From Paenibacillus sp. AN1007 (GTDB taxonomy: Bacteria; Bacillota; Bacilli; Paenibacillales; Paenibacillaceae): DNA of 64,000 bases. The stretch spans positions 444,501 through 508,500 of the forward strand of contig NZ_CP159992.1 of assembly GCF_040702995.1 (NCBI RefSeq), given 5' to 3'. The notes below the pieces were generated by a model. That model was not told where the DNA came from and made no database searches. It saw nothing but the letters and a program-made list of their open reading frames with translations. Made by a program: the position numbers and the translations under genes. Every line of letters starts with the position of its first letter. Within the stretch, counting starts at the first letter, position 1. Shown here piece after piece: positions 63,161 through 64,000 of the stretch.

Positions 63161-63307
63161 ATTACATTCACAGGATAAAGCTGATTATAGAGAGGACATA
63201 CTACAGTTTATAACATTATGGTCAGATCAGTGGTATGATTGCCGGATCATCTTCAGAGCATGCTTGTCTTACCGGACTAAAACCCGTTAGGCAGAGGAGT
63301 GATTGTC

Positions 63308-63892
63308 ATGCTTACCCGAAACATGCTGATTCAAGGGCTGCCTGCCTTATGGACGGAGCGCCTTGTGCTTAGATCATTACGTCAGAGTGATTACATCACC
63401 TTGTCTGAACTGTTATCCGATCCACAAGTGATTCGATACGTGAATCGAGGTAATCAGGCACCCCCCATTCGGGCGAGAAAGCTGCTGAATCAGATTCGAA
63501 GCAGCAGTGCCAAACTGGATTCGCTGCACTACGGCATCTGTTGGAAAGACAGTGAGCAGGTGATCGGGATAACGTCTTTCCAACATTGGAATGATCAAAA
63601 AGGGACTGCTCAGATTGGTTACATTTTGAACAAGTCCTGTTGGGGGAAAGGAGTGGCAACGGAAGCCGTACGTCGTCTGCTGGCATTCGGCTTTGATGAA
63701 CTTCATCTGTGGAGGGTCGAGGCACGCTGTTACGATGCCAACATTTCTTCGGAGCGGGTGCTCCTGAAAATGGGGATGACTTATGAACGTAATCTTCCAT
63801 CATTCGGACTGAACGATGGAGAGAATGAGACAGCTGAATATGCTTTGGACGTTAAGGTATATGGCATACATCGGGAACAGTTTCAGCATTGA
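63308..63892 (+). CDS. GNAT-family N-acetyltransferase (RimJ/RimL-like)
   Basis: 194-aa acetyltransferase of the RimJ/RimL type. The sequence begins with TERLVLRSLRQSDY, has YGICWKDSEQVIGITSF in the middle, and the acetyl-CoA loop near GYILNKSCWGKGVATEAVRR (motif A, Q/RxxGxG/A as CWGKGVA). A late RCYDANISSERVLLKMGM is motif B. ATG 63308 is 8 nt after GAGGAG. Acts on protein N-termini, ribosomal proteins or small amines; the target is unknown. Confidence 0.9.
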   Translation: MLTRNMLIQGLPALWTERLVLRSLRQSDYITLSELLSDPQVIRYVNRGNQAPPIRARKLLNQIRSSSAKLDSLHYGICWKDSEQVIGITSFQHWNDQKGTAQIGYILNKSCWGKGVATEAVRRLLAFGFDELHLWRVEARCYDANISSERVLLKMGMTYERNLPSFGLNDGENETAEYALDVKVYGIHREQFQH

Positions 63893-63952
63893 AACGAACT
63901 TCAATCTTTTGTTACACAAATGAAATATAGCTGCAATTGAACTCTAACAGAC

Positions 63953-63986
63953 AAGGGGTAAACTTATCTCATGACCCCCTTTTTGA
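63953..63986 (+). terminator. Terminator after the GNAT gene
   Basis: Arms AAGGGGT and ACCCCCTT, then TTTTGAT, at the right end of the window. Confidence 0.65.
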
Positions 63987-64000
63987 TAATAGATAATGCT

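Overview
The window looks like a chromosomal segment of a Paenibacillus-type endospore-forming Firmicute. The evidence is the DnaB/DnaI helicase-loading pair, an Sda-like sporulation checkpoint protein, a YheC/YheD-family protein, coproheme-route HemQ, an S-box leader, strong Shine-Dalgarno sites, frequent TTG/GTG starts, and secreted polysaccharidases. No rRNA, tRNA, phage, transposase or CRISPR was seen. Genus is an inference from gene content and style.

Layout. 1-9 kb: a class B PBP, a four-gene Mn/Zn ABC transporter, a Cof-type phosphatase, a DUF456 membrane protein and a MurJ/SpoVB-like flippase. 9-18 kb: a DUF2515-like protein, a thioredoxin-like protein, heme A synthase, a HEPN-like protein, then a SAM riboswitch controlling metNIQ, and an SDR. 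18-22 kb: NifU-like, YuzB, a type II NADH dehydrogenase-like flavoprotein, MqnE (futalosine route to menaquinone) and a HesB protein. 22-33 kb: a large GH119-like amylase with twin LacI-type operators, an NmrA-like protein under a palindrome, VOC, RarD, Nudix, a frameshifted MFS transporter, a four-copy tandem repeat and a GH53 galactanase. 33-39 kb: ppk and ppx overlapping tail to tail, a spore protein and sda. 39-44 kb: ferredoxin-NADP reductase, NDH-2, HemQ and YuiB. 44-53 kb: dnaB, a TPR gene, dnaI, trxA, uvrC and a CPBP protease. 53-64 kb: K+ uptake ktrB/ktrA, a LysR regulator divergent from sdhCAB, with a three-copy repeat array inside the sdh operon, two metallophosphoesterases and a GNAT.

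How the genes fit together. Much of the window serves aerobic respiration and redox balance: menaquinone (mqnE), heme (hemQ, ctaA), NADH and succinate entry (two NDH-2-like enzymes, sdhCAB), Fe-S assembly, ferredoxin reductase and thioredoxins. A second theme is replication and its checkpoint (dnaB, dnaI, sda, uvrC).

The most unusual material is intergenic. Nine copies of a structured repeat occur at four places: arrays at 31.1-32.0 kb and 59.6-60.3 kb, single elements at 42.5 kb and 49.2 kb. All share a GAAGCGAAGC-like strand and an AACAGCGAT(C/T)-like strand. These are enclosed by an outer and an inner stem whose sequences differ between loci while pairing is kept, which is the signature of a conserved fold. 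The two single copies are about 193-195 bp long with short terminal inverted repeats, like miniature mobile elements. I do not recognise this family. Other notable control regions are the sda promoter (a cluster of DnaA boxes plus a LexA-type palindrome over the -35), a hairpin that buries a ribosome binding site at 39.5 kb, a Pho-type box before ppk and a Rex-like site before ndh.
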